Assembly (NCBI RefSeq): GCF_003226325.1
Contig: NZ_PDOD01000005.1
Coordinates: forward strand, 124,001-188,000
Direction: 5' to 3'
From: Salipaludibacillus keqinensis
Lineage (GTDB): Bacteria; Bacillota; Bacilli; Bacillales; Salisediminibacteriaceae
DNA: 64,000 nt
The translations under genes were made by a program, and so were the position numbers. Position 1 is the stretch's first letter; each line of letters starts with the position of its first letter. Positions 33,463 through 41,948 of the stretch are shown here, one piece after another. The notes under the pieces were generated by a model. It saw nothing but the letters and a program-made list of their open reading frames with translations, did not search any database and was not told the DNA's origin.

Positions 33463-34872
33463 ATGTCCATAAAAGAAACTCAGCAAACAATCGAGAGCAT
33501 CATGAACCAACTTTTGGACGATAAACAATTTCTCCCTGAAGAAAAAGATGATAGACGACGAAAAGTATTTGAGTCAGGAAAAGAAATCCTAACAACAACA
33601 GATAAAGTGATCAAAAGTTACATACGTGTTTCAAGAGACAGTCGTGAAATTGTTCGTATACCAGCTTATCGAATACAACATAATAACATTGCAGGCTTCT
33701 ATAAAGGTGGCATCCGGTTTAACGAAAATGTAAGCGAAGAAGAAGTTGAGAATCTAGCTGTGCTTATGACATTGAAAAATGCCTTACACGAACTACCTTA
33801 TGGAGGAGCGAAGGGCGGAGTCGTCATTAATCCTAAAGAGTTTTCAGACCGTGAGTTGAATTTAGTTTCAAAAAAGTATGTACAGCGGTTTGCGCCGGAT
33901 ATTGGACCTACACATGACATTCCTGCCCCTGATATGGGGACGAATGAAAGAGTCATGGACTGGATGATTGGGGAATATAAGACGATTCATCCGGGACAAA
34001 ATTATTTAGGGGCCTTCACAGGAAAAAGTATTGGTAACGGTGGAGCCTTAGGTAGGAGAGAAGCGACTGGAAAAGGAACGTTTCACAGTTATTTTTGGCT
34101 CATTCATGAGTGGGCGAGAAGGCAAAAAGAAACAGAAGAGAAACTTGGTACCGGTGTACACCTAAAACAGTTTAATAAGCTAAAAAAAATATTCGAAAAA
34201 AGTGATCGTGGAGAGCCTATTCAAGTAGCCGTCCAAGGGTTTGGGAATGTAGGTGGGGTAGCTGCGCAAATGGCTCACCGTTGCAAAGAATTGAAACATC
34301 ATGTTGTCGCTGTGAGTGATCACTTAGGAACTTTGTACAATAAAAATGGATTAAATATTGAAAAATTGATTTCTTATCACGAGAGACACGAACAGTTACC
34401 TCACACAAAGAAAGAGCTTGAAAAGGAAGAAATTGACGCTGAATTACTTCACAGAGACGATATCATCACTCTTGAAATGGATGTTTTTATTTTAGCTGCA
34501 ATTGAGGATCAAATTAATGAAGCTAACATGAAGGATGTGAAGGCAGATATTTTCGTGGAAGGGGCTAATGCTCCGATTACCTCAGCTGCTGATGAATACC
34601 TTCATGAGCAAGGAAAAGTCGTGATTCCTGACATCCTTGCCAATGCTGGTGGGGTAATGGTTTCTTATCTTGAATGGAAACAAGATCGTATAACACAATT
34701 GTATTCACAAGAGGAAGTACTGGATGAAATGTACGGTCAGATGTCGAGAAGCTGTGAGAAAGTATTTGCTGAGTATTTTTATAAAGAGCTATCTGGAATT
34801 AGAAACACATGTTACTTAAGTGCGCTGAAACATTTATTTTTACTCCTTTACAAGCATGGGAAACTATTTTAA
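33463..34872 (+). CDS. Glu/Leu/Phe/Val dehydrogenase family enzyme
   Basis: 469-residue oxidoreductase that deaminates an amino acid with NAD(P). The catalytic region is YGGAKGGVVINPKEFSDRELN (Lys of GAKGG), followed by HDIPAPDMGTNERVMDWM, and the Rossmann part IQVAVQGFGNVGGVAAQ. FVEGANAPITSAADEYL and IPDILANAGGVMVSYLEW are family landmarks. It is longer than RocG/GudB (~425) and has the insertion at ~225-250, so it is a divergent branch; substrate glutamate is likely but unproved. ATG 33463 is chosen because AAAGGA touches the earlier ATG at 33454. Confidence 0.85.
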   Translation: MSIKETQQTIESIMNQLLDDKQFLPEEKDDRRRKVFESGKEILTTTDKVIKSYIRVSRDSREIVRIPAYRIQHNNIAGFYKGGIRFNENVSEEEVENLAVLMTLKNALHELPYGGAKGGVVINPKEFSDRELNLVSKKYVQRFAPDIGPTHDIPAPDMGTNERVMDWMIGEYKTIHPGQNYLGAFTGKSIGNGGALGRREATGKGTFHSYFWLIHEWARRQKETEEKLGTGVHLKQFNKLKKIFEKSDRGEPIQVAVQGFGNVGGVAAQMAHRCKELKHHVVAVSDHLGTLYNKNGLNIEKLISYHERHEQLPHTKKELEKEEIDAELLHRDDIITLEMDVFILAAIEDQINEANMKDVKADIFVEGANAPITSAADEYLHEQGKVVIPDILANAGGVMVSYLEWKQDRITQLYSQEEVLDEMYGQMSRSCEKVFAEYFYKELSGIRNTCYLSALKHLFLLLYKHGKLF

Positions 34873-34977
34873 TTATGAAAAATATTGAGAAAAGAAGACT
34901 AAGTCGTTTAGGTTGAAGTTGGAGTGGGAACGTATAAAGTATCAAGTGATAAAGCATATCAGAAAGGGATGACAAAT

Positions 34978-35046
34978 ATGATTCGAACTATTTTAATGAT
35001 TATTGGAGCGATCGTCGTAATTAGTGCACTTCTAACGATGTTGTAA
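34978..35046 (+). CDS. 22-residue hydrophobic membrane peptide
   Basis: MIRTILMIIGAIVVISALLTML: a single transmembrane helix after a short start with one Arg. GAAAGGGATGAC stands at proper distance before the ATG. Peptides of this size often join respiratory or membrane complexes, but no partner is visible. Translation is supported by the ribosome site and clean boundaries, not by homology. Confidence 0.55.
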   Translation: MIRTILMIIGAIVVISALLTML

Positions 35047-35137
35047 AAGTTGCGTGAAGTTGGTTTCGGCCTTACATTATTATTATGATTTAATGGTGAA
35101 AAATAACTAGAATGGATGAACAGGAGGGATTCCATTT

Positions 35138-35326
35138 ATGAATAAAAACGAAGACAAGCGCAAAACTGAGGAAAAATTTAAATCTGATAAAGAAAAGCAA
35201 ATGGAGCGAGATCAGTCAGTGATGCCGATCGATGAACTTCCTTTAGAAGATGTTAAATTAGAAGAAGAAGAGCAAAAACAAAAAAATAAACATAAATCAA
35301 AAAAAAGATCCTCAACAGATAAGTAA
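35138..35326 (+). CDS. Small highly charged protein
   Basis: 62 residues, about half Lys/Glu/Asp, with an acidic centre (LPLEDVKLEEEEQ) and basic ends (HKSKKRSSTDK). Probably disordered. No family recognised. AGGAGGG precedes the ATG, and a perfect terminator overlaps its stop. Confidence 0.6.
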   Translation: MNKNEDKRKTEEKFKSDKEKQMERDQSVMPIDELPLEDVKLEEEEQKQKNKHKSKKRSSTDK

Positions 35327-35363
35327 GGTTAAAGCCGGGCAACCGGCTTTAACCTTTTTTTGT
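35325..35363 (+). terminator. Rho-independent terminator
   Basis: AAGGTTAAAGCCGG / CCGGCTTTAACCTT, perfect 14-bp stem, loop GCAA, T run. Confidence 0.95.
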
Positions 35364-35496
35364 GACTAATAGAGTGGTCTATGCAAAAAAGAGGAATGTA
35401 TGAGTATATACGAATTTCTTCACGTTATTTAGCACTCCTCTTCGTGTTTGTTCATAGTATGCTATGGAAAAAACGTTAGGAGTGAGATCGACGAAT

Positions 35497-36405
35497 ATGG
35501 ATCATAACTGGCACGTTTATGTAAGTAAAGTAGACGAATGGATGACAAACCTTGAACAACAAGCCGAAAAGAAATTAGAACACCCTTTCGCTCAAGGGAA
35601 GTATTTCTTTAGAGAGTTAGAAAGTTTAAAGAAATTAAGAAGCAAATTATTTGAGGCAAATAGGGGTTCTTCTGTGGATCTTGCCTTTACGCATCAAGTG
35701 GAGCGGGTAGAAAGAGCGTATGAGCAAGTAGTTTGTATATTAGAAAATTCTCGCAATGAACAAATATTATCAAATCAACCTGTGCCGATAGGCGGTCATA
35801 GGCTTCCGCCTCTTCCTTATAGCTATGACGCATTAGAACCGGTAATCGCAGAGGAAATCATGCGTTTACACCATCTAGAACACCATCAAAGTTATGTGGA
35901 TGGGTTGAATAAAGCTGAAAGAGAAATGCAGAATGCAAGGGAAACGGATAATTATGATCTCATTCGTCACTGGGAAAGAGAAGCGGCCTTTCATGGTGCA
36001 GGGCATTATCTGCATACAATGTTTTGGGCAAATATGAGCCCAACAGGGGGCGGTGAGCCAACAGGAGAACTAAGCCAACAAATAATCCAAGATTTTGGTA
36101 GTTATGAAATGTTTAAGCGTCATTTCAGTGAAGCGGCAAAAAAGGTTCAAGGAGCCGGTTGGGCTTTGTTAGTATGGTCGCCAAGGGCTAACCGTTTAGA
36201 AATTCTTCAAGCGGAATTTCATCATTTGCTTAGCCAACAAGATGCCATTCCTTTATTAGGATTGGATGTTTGGGAACATGCCTATTACTTGCAGTATAAA
36301 AATAACCGTGGTGAATATGTAGACAAATTCTGGTCGATTATAGACTGGGAAAATGTCAACGATCGATTTGAACAGGCACGGAAACTTCAGTGGGAATCAT
36401 TTTAA
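35497..36405 (+). CDS. sodF: Fe/Mn superoxide dismutase with N-terminal extension (SodF type)
   Basis: 302-residue enzyme that converts superoxide to oxygen and peroxide. The dismutase domain begins near residue 95 at LPPLPYSYDALEP. Metal ligands: His in HLEHHQSYVDG, His in GHYLHTMFWANM, Asp and His in LGLDVWEHAYYLQYKN. The ~90-residue charged, helical extension before the domain is also found in B. subtilis SodF (281 residues). ATG 35497 follows TTAGGAG (14-base spacing); ATG 35464 has no ribosome site. Gly/Gln signatures do not clearly separate Fe from Mn. Confidence 0.88.
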   Translation: MDHNWHVYVSKVDEWMTNLEQQAEKKLEHPFAQGKYFFRELESLKKLRSKLFEANRGSSVDLAFTHQVERVERAYEQVVCILENSRNEQILSNQPVPIGGHRLPPLPYSYDALEPVIAEEIMRLHHLEHHQSYVDGLNKAEREMQNARETDNYDLIRHWEREAAFHGAGHYLHTMFWANMSPTGGGEPTGELSQQIIQDFGSYEMFKRHFSEAAKKVQGAGWALLVWSPRANRLEILQAEFHHLLSQQDAIPLLGLDVWEHAYYLQYKNNRGEYVDKFWSIIDWENVNDRFEQARKLQWESF

Positions 36406-36411
36406 TAAAAA

Positions 36412-36446
36412 GAGGTGTTCGTTAAAAGTAACGAGCACCTTATTTC
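36412..36446 (+). terminator. Rho-independent terminator
   Basis: AGGTGTTCGTTA / TAACGAGCACCT with a short A-rich loop, then TTATTTC. Confidence 0.8.
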
Positions 36447-36449
36447 AAT

Positions 36450-36857
36450 TTACTCTGCCATATGAGGTGAACCTTCCTCAGGCTGAAGAAATTCGATTCG
36501 ATTCCCATCAGGGTCTTTCACCCAACATTGATAATTTTTACCGACCCCTTTTTTCGGTGCAACATCCAGTGAGATACCATGAGAGGTTAAGTGATTTGCA
36601 ATTTCATGGATGTCAGCGACGCGAATACAGAGGTGATGAAAGCCGATCTGTTGATCCACAGATTCAGACTCATTTTTTCCGCCATGAAATAACTCAATAA
36701 ATTGTTGCGGACCAACTTGAACATACTCAATCCACGGGTTACCTTCCTGATCATTTACATGAAACGCATGTTTTAAACCGAGAATGTCACGGTAAAAATA
36801 AAGTGATCTATCCATGTATTTCACTGTGATCGCCACATGAGCAAGTCCTATTATCAT
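36450..36857 (-). CDS. VOC/glyoxalase-fold protein
   Basis: 135-residue protein with paired beta-alpha-beta-beta-beta modules. GLAHVAITVKYMDRSLYFYRDILG and GFHHLCIRVADIHEIANHL begin the two modules; ligand-type residues are His7, Glu in FIELFH, His in HHLCI and Glu in NRIEFLQ. It resembles methylmalonyl-CoA epimerase or glyoxalase I-like proteins; the substrate is not clear. GGAGGGACG fixes the start; the longer frame to 36899 has no ribosome site. Confidence 0.85.
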   Translation of the reverse strand: MIIGLAHVAITVKYMDRSLYFYRDILGLKHAFHVNDQEGNPWIEYVQVGPQQFIELFHGGKNESESVDQQIGFHHLCIRVADIHEIANHLTSHGISLDVAPKKGVGKNYQCWVKDPDGNRIEFLQPEEGSPHMAE

Positions 36858-37107
36858 GATCGTCCCTCCTCTTAAAAAGTTGAAAAATCTATAGATCATA
36901 TTCTATCACATGTGAGCGAACAAGCAGCTGACATAGATAGAAAAATCCATCAGGTTGAAATGAGTTGCACATTCCTGTACAATGAAACTTGATTGGAAAA
37001 CAATAGCGTTTCTAATTTTAGGAAGACGTTTAGAAGATAAGTTGAATGAAGACAACTTTCATGAATATAATTTAGGTGGAAATGTTTCGGACGACAGAGC
37101 CGAACAT
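36858..37107 (+). other. Intergenic leader region
   Basis: Contains the VOC promoter side and, on the + strand, an AT-rich leader. A frame from 36982 reads through the following hairpin to 37392, but it has no ribosome site and would fuse unrelated parts; not called as a gene. Confidence 0.35.
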
Positions 37108-37162
37108 AAGCCGAAGAGGAGCAGCCAACATGCGTGGTGTATCCTTTTCGGCTTTTTTGTTT
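37108..37162 (+). terminator. Terminator/attenuator hairpin
   Basis: AAGCCGAAGAGGA / TCCTTTTCGGCTT stem (12 of 13) around a long loop, then TTTTTTGTTTTT. No gene ends before it on this strand, so it may attenuate the small gene at 37198. The left arm matches the terminator of DUF2294 copy A. Confidence 0.6.
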
Positions 37163-37197
37163 TTCATTTTTCATTATCGAACGAGAGAGGAGCATTT

Positions 37198-37392
37198 ATG
37201 CAATATCTTATTGATCATGAAAAAAAGTCTATTCACCGAACGACATATGCCAATGACAGATGTAATTTTCACAAAACAGATGTGAAAGAAAGGGAATTTA
37301 CACACAATATGGGATATATAGAAAAATTAAAAATAGTTGAAAAGTACAAAGAATGCGAGCACTGTAATCTATTATCAGCAAAACCTATTTAA
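37198..37392 (+). CDS. Small Cys/His-containing protein
   Basis: 64 residues: MQYLIDHEKKSIHRTTYAND, CNFHKT, and KECEHCNLLSAKPI. Three Cys and several His could hold one metal ion. Function and family unknown. GAGAGAGGAGC precedes the ATG, a good ribosome site. Confidence 0.6.
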   Translation: MQYLIDHEKKSIHRTTYANDRCNFHKTDVKEREFTHNMGYIEKLKIVEKYKECEHCNLLSAKPI

Positions 37393-37523
37393 TAAAGTGT
37401 TCTTAGCGTTGTGTCTTTATATTACGAAGAAACTTGAGTATAATAAAAGAAACGGATTCGCAGTAAATTTGGTTGTACTGACATAATTCCTGGAAATTTA
37501 CCATAAAGAGGTTGTGTACAAAG

Positions 37524-38225
37524 ATGATTACAAATGATGCTAAAGTTCATTCTCAAATTTCAAGTTACATGGGGCGATTGCTAAGAGAGAAGTTCGGAAA
37601 AGGACCAACGTCGGTTTTTGTAACGATTAAAAAGCCTTATTTGACGATTTATTTAACAGACTTTCTTGCGCCGATGGAACGAGTACTTCTTGAGAAAGGT
37701 GAAAGAAAACGTGTAGAAGAAACACGGGACTTACTGATGGAGGAACTGCTGCCTGAAATCAAACAAGAATTAAAAGAAATCGGCGGTTTAGAGGTAGATG
37801 CCCTCCATTATGACTGGAGTCTAGACAATCGATCAGGAATCGTGTTTGGCTTAATCAAGGATGGTGCGGGTGTACAAGGAGATTCAGGATTAACAAAAGT
37901 GGATGAAGAGAAATTTTACCATGAAATAGAACGGGCAAGCCAAAAAGGTCAGAAAATTCCTGAGAAGACGGAAGTGTTTTGGTTAAACGACCGGACAATC
38001 ATAGCCAAAAGAACAGGTATTTTAGTCAAGATAGAAAGTGAACTTATAAATAATCATTTTATTAAAGAGTTGAAACTAACTAAACGTCCAATGGAGAAAA
38101 AGCTAGTCGATCAAAAGCGGCTTGAAAATATATTGAATAAAAAAATTCTTGATACGTTTGTTGACTGGAATTTTGAAAAAGATATTGGTTACTTTGTGTT
38201 TGTAACATCTGCAAAAAAAGATTAA
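37524..38225 (+). CDS. Tandem DUF2294 protein, copy B
   Basis: 233-residue paralogue of the gene at 3033. Same two-domain plan: YMGRLLREKFGKGPTSVFVT, TDFLAPMERVLLEKG, ALHYDWSLDNRSGI, then FWLNDRTIIAKRTGILVKIE and DTFVDWNFEKDIGYFVF. Both copies keep LAPMERVL, the DWS/DW-N/D-F endings and the ETRDxLMxELxPEIK helix. Function unknown. ATG 37524 is preferred; TTG 37512 directly abuts the AGAGG site. Followed by its own terminator. Confidence 0.78.
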   Translation: MITNDAKVHSQISSYMGRLLREKFGKGPTSVFVTIKKPYLTIYLTDFLAPMERVLLEKGERKRVEETRDLLMEELLPEIKQELKEIGGLEVDALHYDWSLDNRSGIVFGLIKDGAGVQGDSGLTKVDEEKFYHEIERASQKGQKIPEKTEVFWLNDRTIIAKRTGILVKIESELINNHFIKELKLTKRPMEKKLVDQKRLENILNKKILDTFVDWNFEKDIGYFVFVTSAKKD

Positions 38226-38226
38226 T

Positions 38227-38262
38227 AAAATCAGCCTTTTCGAATAGGGCTGATTTTTTTGT
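38227..38262 (+). terminator. Rho-independent terminator
   Basis: AAATCAGCC / GGGCTGATTT stem and T run. Confidence 0.88.
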
Positions 38263-38411
38263 GCTTGTTATTTACAATACCTGTTAAAATCTGTATCAAT
38301 TATGTAGACCAATAGGCCTATATCTGTCGAATATATTCCTAATTTTCAGAAAAAACAGTTTTTATGCATTTATTCATATTAAAATGTATAAAACGGGAGG
38401 AGGCGATTTGA

Positions 38412-39713
38412 ATGAGACTAAAAGCAGGTAAAATATTTCTTGTACTCATTCTTCTAGTAAGTGGAAATTTCTTTTTCTTTTCTTCAAGTGGTGAGGCAGC
38501 GAGAGGGAGTCATCTCGTCATTATTGGTGGCTCTTTAGGCAGTGGCGATGGAGCCGATGAAATCTATGAGACGATGGTGGAGCTGTCAGGTGGAACTGAA
38601 GGTAAGATAGGCGTAATCACAGCTAGCAGTTATCCTTATGATTGGGATTGTGAAGATTTTGGTGAGTCTACAGATGGGGGGTGTAACGATCCGGACGTAA
38701 GCAATAGTAAAATGAATGCTAATTACTATATTGACGCTTTTGCTGACTATGGAATAGAAGCAGAATGGGTGCCGGTTGATATCGCGAATATCGAGGTAGG
38801 AGATAGTGAAGAATGGGCTGAACGCATCGATAATGGAGAATTTTCTGGGTTTTTTCTTGGAGGGGGAGATCAGTCGAGGTACATAACTTCTCTCGTTCGT
38901 GAAAATGATCAAGGAGACTGGACAGATTCTGCCGTCCTAGGCGCCATTCGAGCTAAATTTGAAGAAGGTAAGCTCATGATTGCAGGGTCTTCTGCAGGAG
39001 CGGCAGTACAAGCATCAGAGTACATGATAACAGGCGGAGATAGTTACCGTGGAATTACTGAAGGATCTTTAGAAGGTTACCACAGTGATGGAAGTATTCT
39101 AGGATATTATGAAGAAGGAGGATTAGGATTCTTCTCCTATGGTCTCATAGATAGTCACTTCTCTGAACGAGCAAGAGAAGGAAGAATGATCAGGTTAGCA
39201 GCGGATGTTGGCGTTGGTAAAGTTTATGGTGTAGACGAAACAACAGCATTGGTTGTGAGAAACGCCAATCATCCAGCTGTAGATATGGAAGTTGTAGGTG
39301 AAAACGGCGTACAAATTTTTGATTTGAATAAAGCGGAGGTTCACCAAGGTGAGTCGGATGGAGAGTGGGCCATTGATCAAGTGAAATCGACATACTTGCA
39401 TCATGGTGATCACTATAAACCTAATCAAGGTACAGTTATATTTAATTCTAAAAGTAAACCTTATCGAAACGGGAATGCAGAGATTAGTGAACATGATGAT
39501 ATTTTTTACGAACGAAATGCATACAAAAATTTAACACGAGAACTTGTCACATCTTCAAGGAATCAACTTACGGGATACTCGTTTGAAGATTCTCCGAGGT
39601 ATGAATTAACCGCCTCAAAAACGAATCAAACAAAAGTAAGGATGAACACCCAGTTTGGACAAGATCAATGGTCATATGACGGAGTGATGGTAAAAATCAA
39701 CCCTACTAAATAA
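38412..39713 (+). CDS. Secreted cyanophycinase (peptidase S51)
   Basis: 433-residue exported serine peptidase that cuts the storage polymer cyanophycin (poly-Asp with Arg side chains) into beta-Asp-Arg dipeptides. Signal peptide ~1-30 (FLVLILLVSGNFFFF, AxA-type end GEAARG). GGSLGSGDG opens the Rossmann-like domain; GFFLGGGDQSRY precedes the nucleophile elbow IAGSSAGAAVQAS with the catalytic Ser; DSHFSERAREGRMIRL is a conserved cyanophycinase motif. An extra ~120-residue C-terminal part is beyond the core fold. Extracellular CphE-type enzymes are known from Bacillus and Pseudomonas. AGGAGG ribosome site. Confidence 0.88.
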   Translation: MRLKAGKIFLVLILLVSGNFFFFSSSGEAARGSHLVIIGGSLGSGDGADEIYETMVELSGGTEGKIGVITASSYPYDWDCEDFGESTDGGCNDPDVSNSKMNANYYIDAFADYGIEAEWVPVDIANIEVGDSEEWAERIDNGEFSGFFLGGGDQSRYITSLVRENDQGDWTDSAVLGAIRAKFEEGKLMIAGSSAGAAVQASEYMITGGDSYRGITEGSLEGYHSDGSILGYYEEGGLGFFSYGLIDSHFSERAREGRMIRLAADVGVGKVYGVDETTALVVRNANHPAVDMEVVGENGVQIFDLNKAEVHQGESDGEWAIDQVKSTYLHHGDHYKPNQGTVIFNSKSKPYRNGNAEISEHDDIFYERNAYKNLTRELVTSSRNQLTGYSFEDSPRYELTASKTNQTKVRMNTQFGQDQWSYDGVMVKINPTK

Positions 39714-39768
39714 GGTTAGTAATATATTTGACCATAAAATAGTTATTTTCAGTGATGCAATATCTCAC

Positions 39769-39809
39769 AAAATGTGCAGGAGTGATCGAATACTCCTGCG
39801 CATTTCTAT
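39769..39809 (+). terminator. Rho-independent terminator
   Basis: AAATGTGCAGGAGT / ACTCCTGCGCATTT with one G-U pair, then CTATTT. Confidence 0.8.
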
Positions 39810-39880
39810 TTGAATTTCACGATTAATTTCATGATAAGGGGGGTATTGATTGTATAGATATAAATAGGGAGGGTCTTCAG

Positions 39881-40063
39881 ATGAAAAAATATAAAGTGAT
39901 TGTTTTAGATGAAGAAGGAAATGAACGGGCATTGGAATCGAATAAAGAAGAAGAAACGTTAACAGAAATGATTTTTTACTCAGAAGAAAGTAAAATTTAC
40001 TTTTACGAAGATATGAAAGGAAAGTTTCCCGATTGCTCAATAAAAATGATGCTATGTCAATAA
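39881..40063 (+). CDS. Small acidic protein of unknown function
   Basis: 60 residues, starting MKKYKVIVLDEEGNERALES with a second strand-like SKIYFYEDMKGKFPDC. No family recognised. GGGAGGG precedes the ATG; a terminator follows at once, so it is probably a real monocistronic gene. Confidence 0.6.
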   Translation: MKKYKVIVLDEEGNERALESNKEEETLTEMIFYSEESKIYFYEDMKGKFPDCSIKMMLCQ

Positions 40064-40081
40064 ATTCAATCAAACGACTTC

Positions 40082-40113
40082 GAGCTGTTATAACTGTAAC
40101 GGCTCTTTTATTA
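40082..40113 (+). terminator. Rho-independent terminator
   Basis: GAGCTGTTA / TAACGGCTC (one G-U) with a 6-base loop and TTTTATT. Confidence 0.78.
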
Positions 40114-40114
40114 T

Positions 40115-40139
40115 GTTTCAAGTTTAATGTCAAGGGTAT
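40115..40139 (+). promoter_or_regulatory. Candidate sigma-B promoter
   Basis: GTTTCA, 13 bases, GGGTAT, 40 bases before the DJ-1/PfpI gene and directly after the terminator. The -10 matches the general-stress consensus. Confidence 0.6.
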
Positions 40140-40179
40140 ACAAAATATGAGATTATTTACAGAAAGGATGATGAGATTC

Positions 40180-40689
40180 ATGAGTAAAATTGCTTGTGTC
40201 ATGACAAATATGTTTGAGGATTCCGAATATACATCTCCTTTGAAAGCATTTCAAGACAAAGGTCATGAGGTTGTTGTCATCGGTTCAGAATCTGGAAAGG
40301 AAATAGAAGGGAAGAATGGTGAAGCGAAGACGAAAGTAGATGTAGGAATTGAAGATGCTAACGCAAGTGACTATGACGCCTTGTTTATTCCTGGGGGATT
40401 CTCACCGGATATATTGCGGGCTGATGATCAGTTCGTAGAGTTCTCAAAACATTTTATACTAAAAGATAAACCGGTTTTTGCAATTTGTCACGGGCCACAG
40501 CTTCTAATCACGGCCGATGTTCTCCACGGGAGAAAATTAACAGGATTCAAGTCGATCTTAATGGATCTTCGTCATGCCGGGGCAAATGTTTTTGATGAAG
40601 AAGTGGTTGTCTGTGGAAATCTAGTAACGAGTCGTACACCAGATGATCTAGAAGCTTTTAATCGAGAATCCGTCAAACAACTTCAATAA
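40180..40689 (+). CDS. DJ-1/PfpI family general stress protein (YfkM/YraA-like)
   Basis: 169-residue flavodoxin-like protein. Starts KIACVMTNMFEDSEYTSPLKAF; YDALFIPGGFSPDILR holds the family Glu/Pro region, and FAICHGPQLLITADVLHGRKLT holds the nucleophilic Cys. Relatives act as glyoxalase-like or deglycase enzymes or chaperones against carbonyl and oxidative damage; B. subtilis YfkM and YraA are stress proteins. ATG 40180 matches the family start; earlier in-frame ATGs at 40168 and 40171 sit too close to AAAGG. Confidence 0.9.
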   Translation: MSKIACVMTNMFEDSEYTSPLKAFQDKGHEVVVIGSESGKEIEGKNGEAKTKVDVGIEDANASDYDALFIPGGFSPDILRADDQFVEFSKHFILKDKPVFAICHGPQLLITADVLHGRKLTGFKSILMDLRHAGANVFDEEVVVCGNLVTSRTPDDLEAFNRESVKQLQ

Positions 40690-40701
40690 TAAGGGTAAAG
40701 T

Positions 40702-40737
40702 AAAATCTCCAGTTTAGGTAACTGGAGATTTTTTTGA
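40702..40737 (+). terminator. Rho-independent terminator, bidirectional
   Basis: AAATCTCCAGTT / AACTGGAGATTT, 12-bp stem with T run; shared by convergent genes. Confidence 0.9.
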
Positions 40738-40756
40738 AGGTGTAAGATAAATGTCA

Positions 40757-41797
40757 TTACTCTATACCTTCAGCTATTTGCATAAGTTCTTTCTTGGATA
40801 TGGAGTCGGTTGAAGAAATTAATTGAAGTTGATATGGTCCAGTGTCCCATGAAAGTAAATGAGTGCCCATCATATCTGAGTATTGCCCTTTATACCGTCC
40901 TACTTCGACTTCCTCGCTGCTCTCCTCATCATTAAAGTGAGCATCGTTCCGATCTTGAAAAATAGACAACATGAAATAGTCCCCGGCAGAATTAGTGTAC
41001 TCAAGTATACTTTCCTCAATGTCACTTAAATAAAGGGCATTTTCTAATTCAAAGTCTTTAGGTAAATAGGTTAATTCGGGCACTTCATAGTTTGTCTGAT
41101 TATCTAGTTCTGTCAACGATAAGCTTGTTGGCATATAATCATCAATTGTTTGAATAGAAGCACCATCAGGTATATCGAATGTAAAGAGGTCATGGTTTAA
41201 TTCCACGTTGAATTCAACATAATCATAGACCATTTCTGAACGGAATCCATCCTCTTCCCATATCATTTTTAAGGGCATATAAGTTTCTTCATCTATCCAA
41301 ATTTCATACAGACCATTAAATTGAGATTCAACTTCATCGTTATCAGGAGTTAAAGTTAAATGAATGGTTGAGCGGTCAGCAATAGTTTCAGTTCCAGTTG
41401 CTAAAACTTCATTAGAATTCATCATTTCAGTTAACATATCACGGATCATATCCGTTTCGTCAGGCATTTCTTCAGACAAATCTGCTGACTCTTCGTAAAC
41501 AATGACTGTATTGTCTTGAGCATTGTAAGACCATGACTGCTCCCCGTTGGAAACATAGATGTGTCCCTCATCCATTTCCATACGATGCTTGTTTGGTTTA
41601 ACATGCCATTCTTTGTAAGCCATCTCTTCTTGCTCGTCATTAAACATATAAGTGCTCGTAACTTCAGCATAATAACTATTTAAATTTTCTTGAGCTTCAA
41701 CAGCTTTTTCTATAATTTCTTCCGTGTCTTCAATAGCGCACCCGGCTGAAATGAAGCCAAGCATTGAACTGCTTAGAAGTAATAACCACCCTTTCAT
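40757..41797 (-). CDS. LolA-like lipoprotein with C-terminal DUF4367-like domain
   Basis: 346-residue lipoprotein (lipobox ISAGC, Cys ~20). Residues ~25-215 resemble the LolA/LppX beta-sheet cradle: LNSYYAEVTSTYMF, YKEWHVKPNKHRMEM, HIYVSNGEQSWSYNAQDN and ETYMPLKMIWEEDG. Residues ~235-345 (YEVPELTYLPKDFELENALYL, DYFMLSIFQDRN) look like DUF4367. Such proteins in Bacillus sit outside the membrane; cargo unknown. GGGGGATC precedes the ATG. Confidence 0.8.
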   Translation of the reverse strand: MKGWLLLLSSSMLGFISAGCAIEDTEEIIEKAVEAQENLNSYYAEVTSTYMFNDEQEEMAYKEWHVKPNKHRMEMDEGHIYVSNGEQSWSYNAQDNTVIVYEESADLSEEMPDETDMIRDMLTEMMNSNEVLATGTETIADRSTIHLTLTPDNDEVESQFNGLYEIWIDEETYMPLKMIWEEDGFRSEMVYDYVEFNVELNHDLFTFDIPDGASIQTIDDYMPTSLSLTELDNQTNYEVPELTYLPKDFELENALYLSDIEESILEYTNSAGDYFMLSIFQDRNDAHFNDEESSEEVEVGRYKGQYSDMMGTHLLSWDTGPYQLQLISSTDSISKKELMQIAEGIE

Positions 41798-41948
41798 ATT
41801 GATCCCCCTGTATCATTAAATATCATTTTTTTTCAATCAATTTACTATTATACTTGATTAAAATTGTATTTTCAGGTTGTTTTATAGAAAATAGGAGAAA
41901 AGTACCGTATCTGAAAGAGGGAATACCCACTGGAAGGAGGTTAAAAAA

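Noticed and set aside
36982-37197. N-terminal extension of the 64-residue Cys/His protein
   Set aside because: It would be read through a terminator-like hairpin and has no ribosome site; the internal ATG at 37198 has a strong one.
39765-40202. 145-residue minus-strand frame
   Set aside because: It lies opposite a small gene with a good ribosome site, a terminator and a promoter, and looks like random AT-rich coding.
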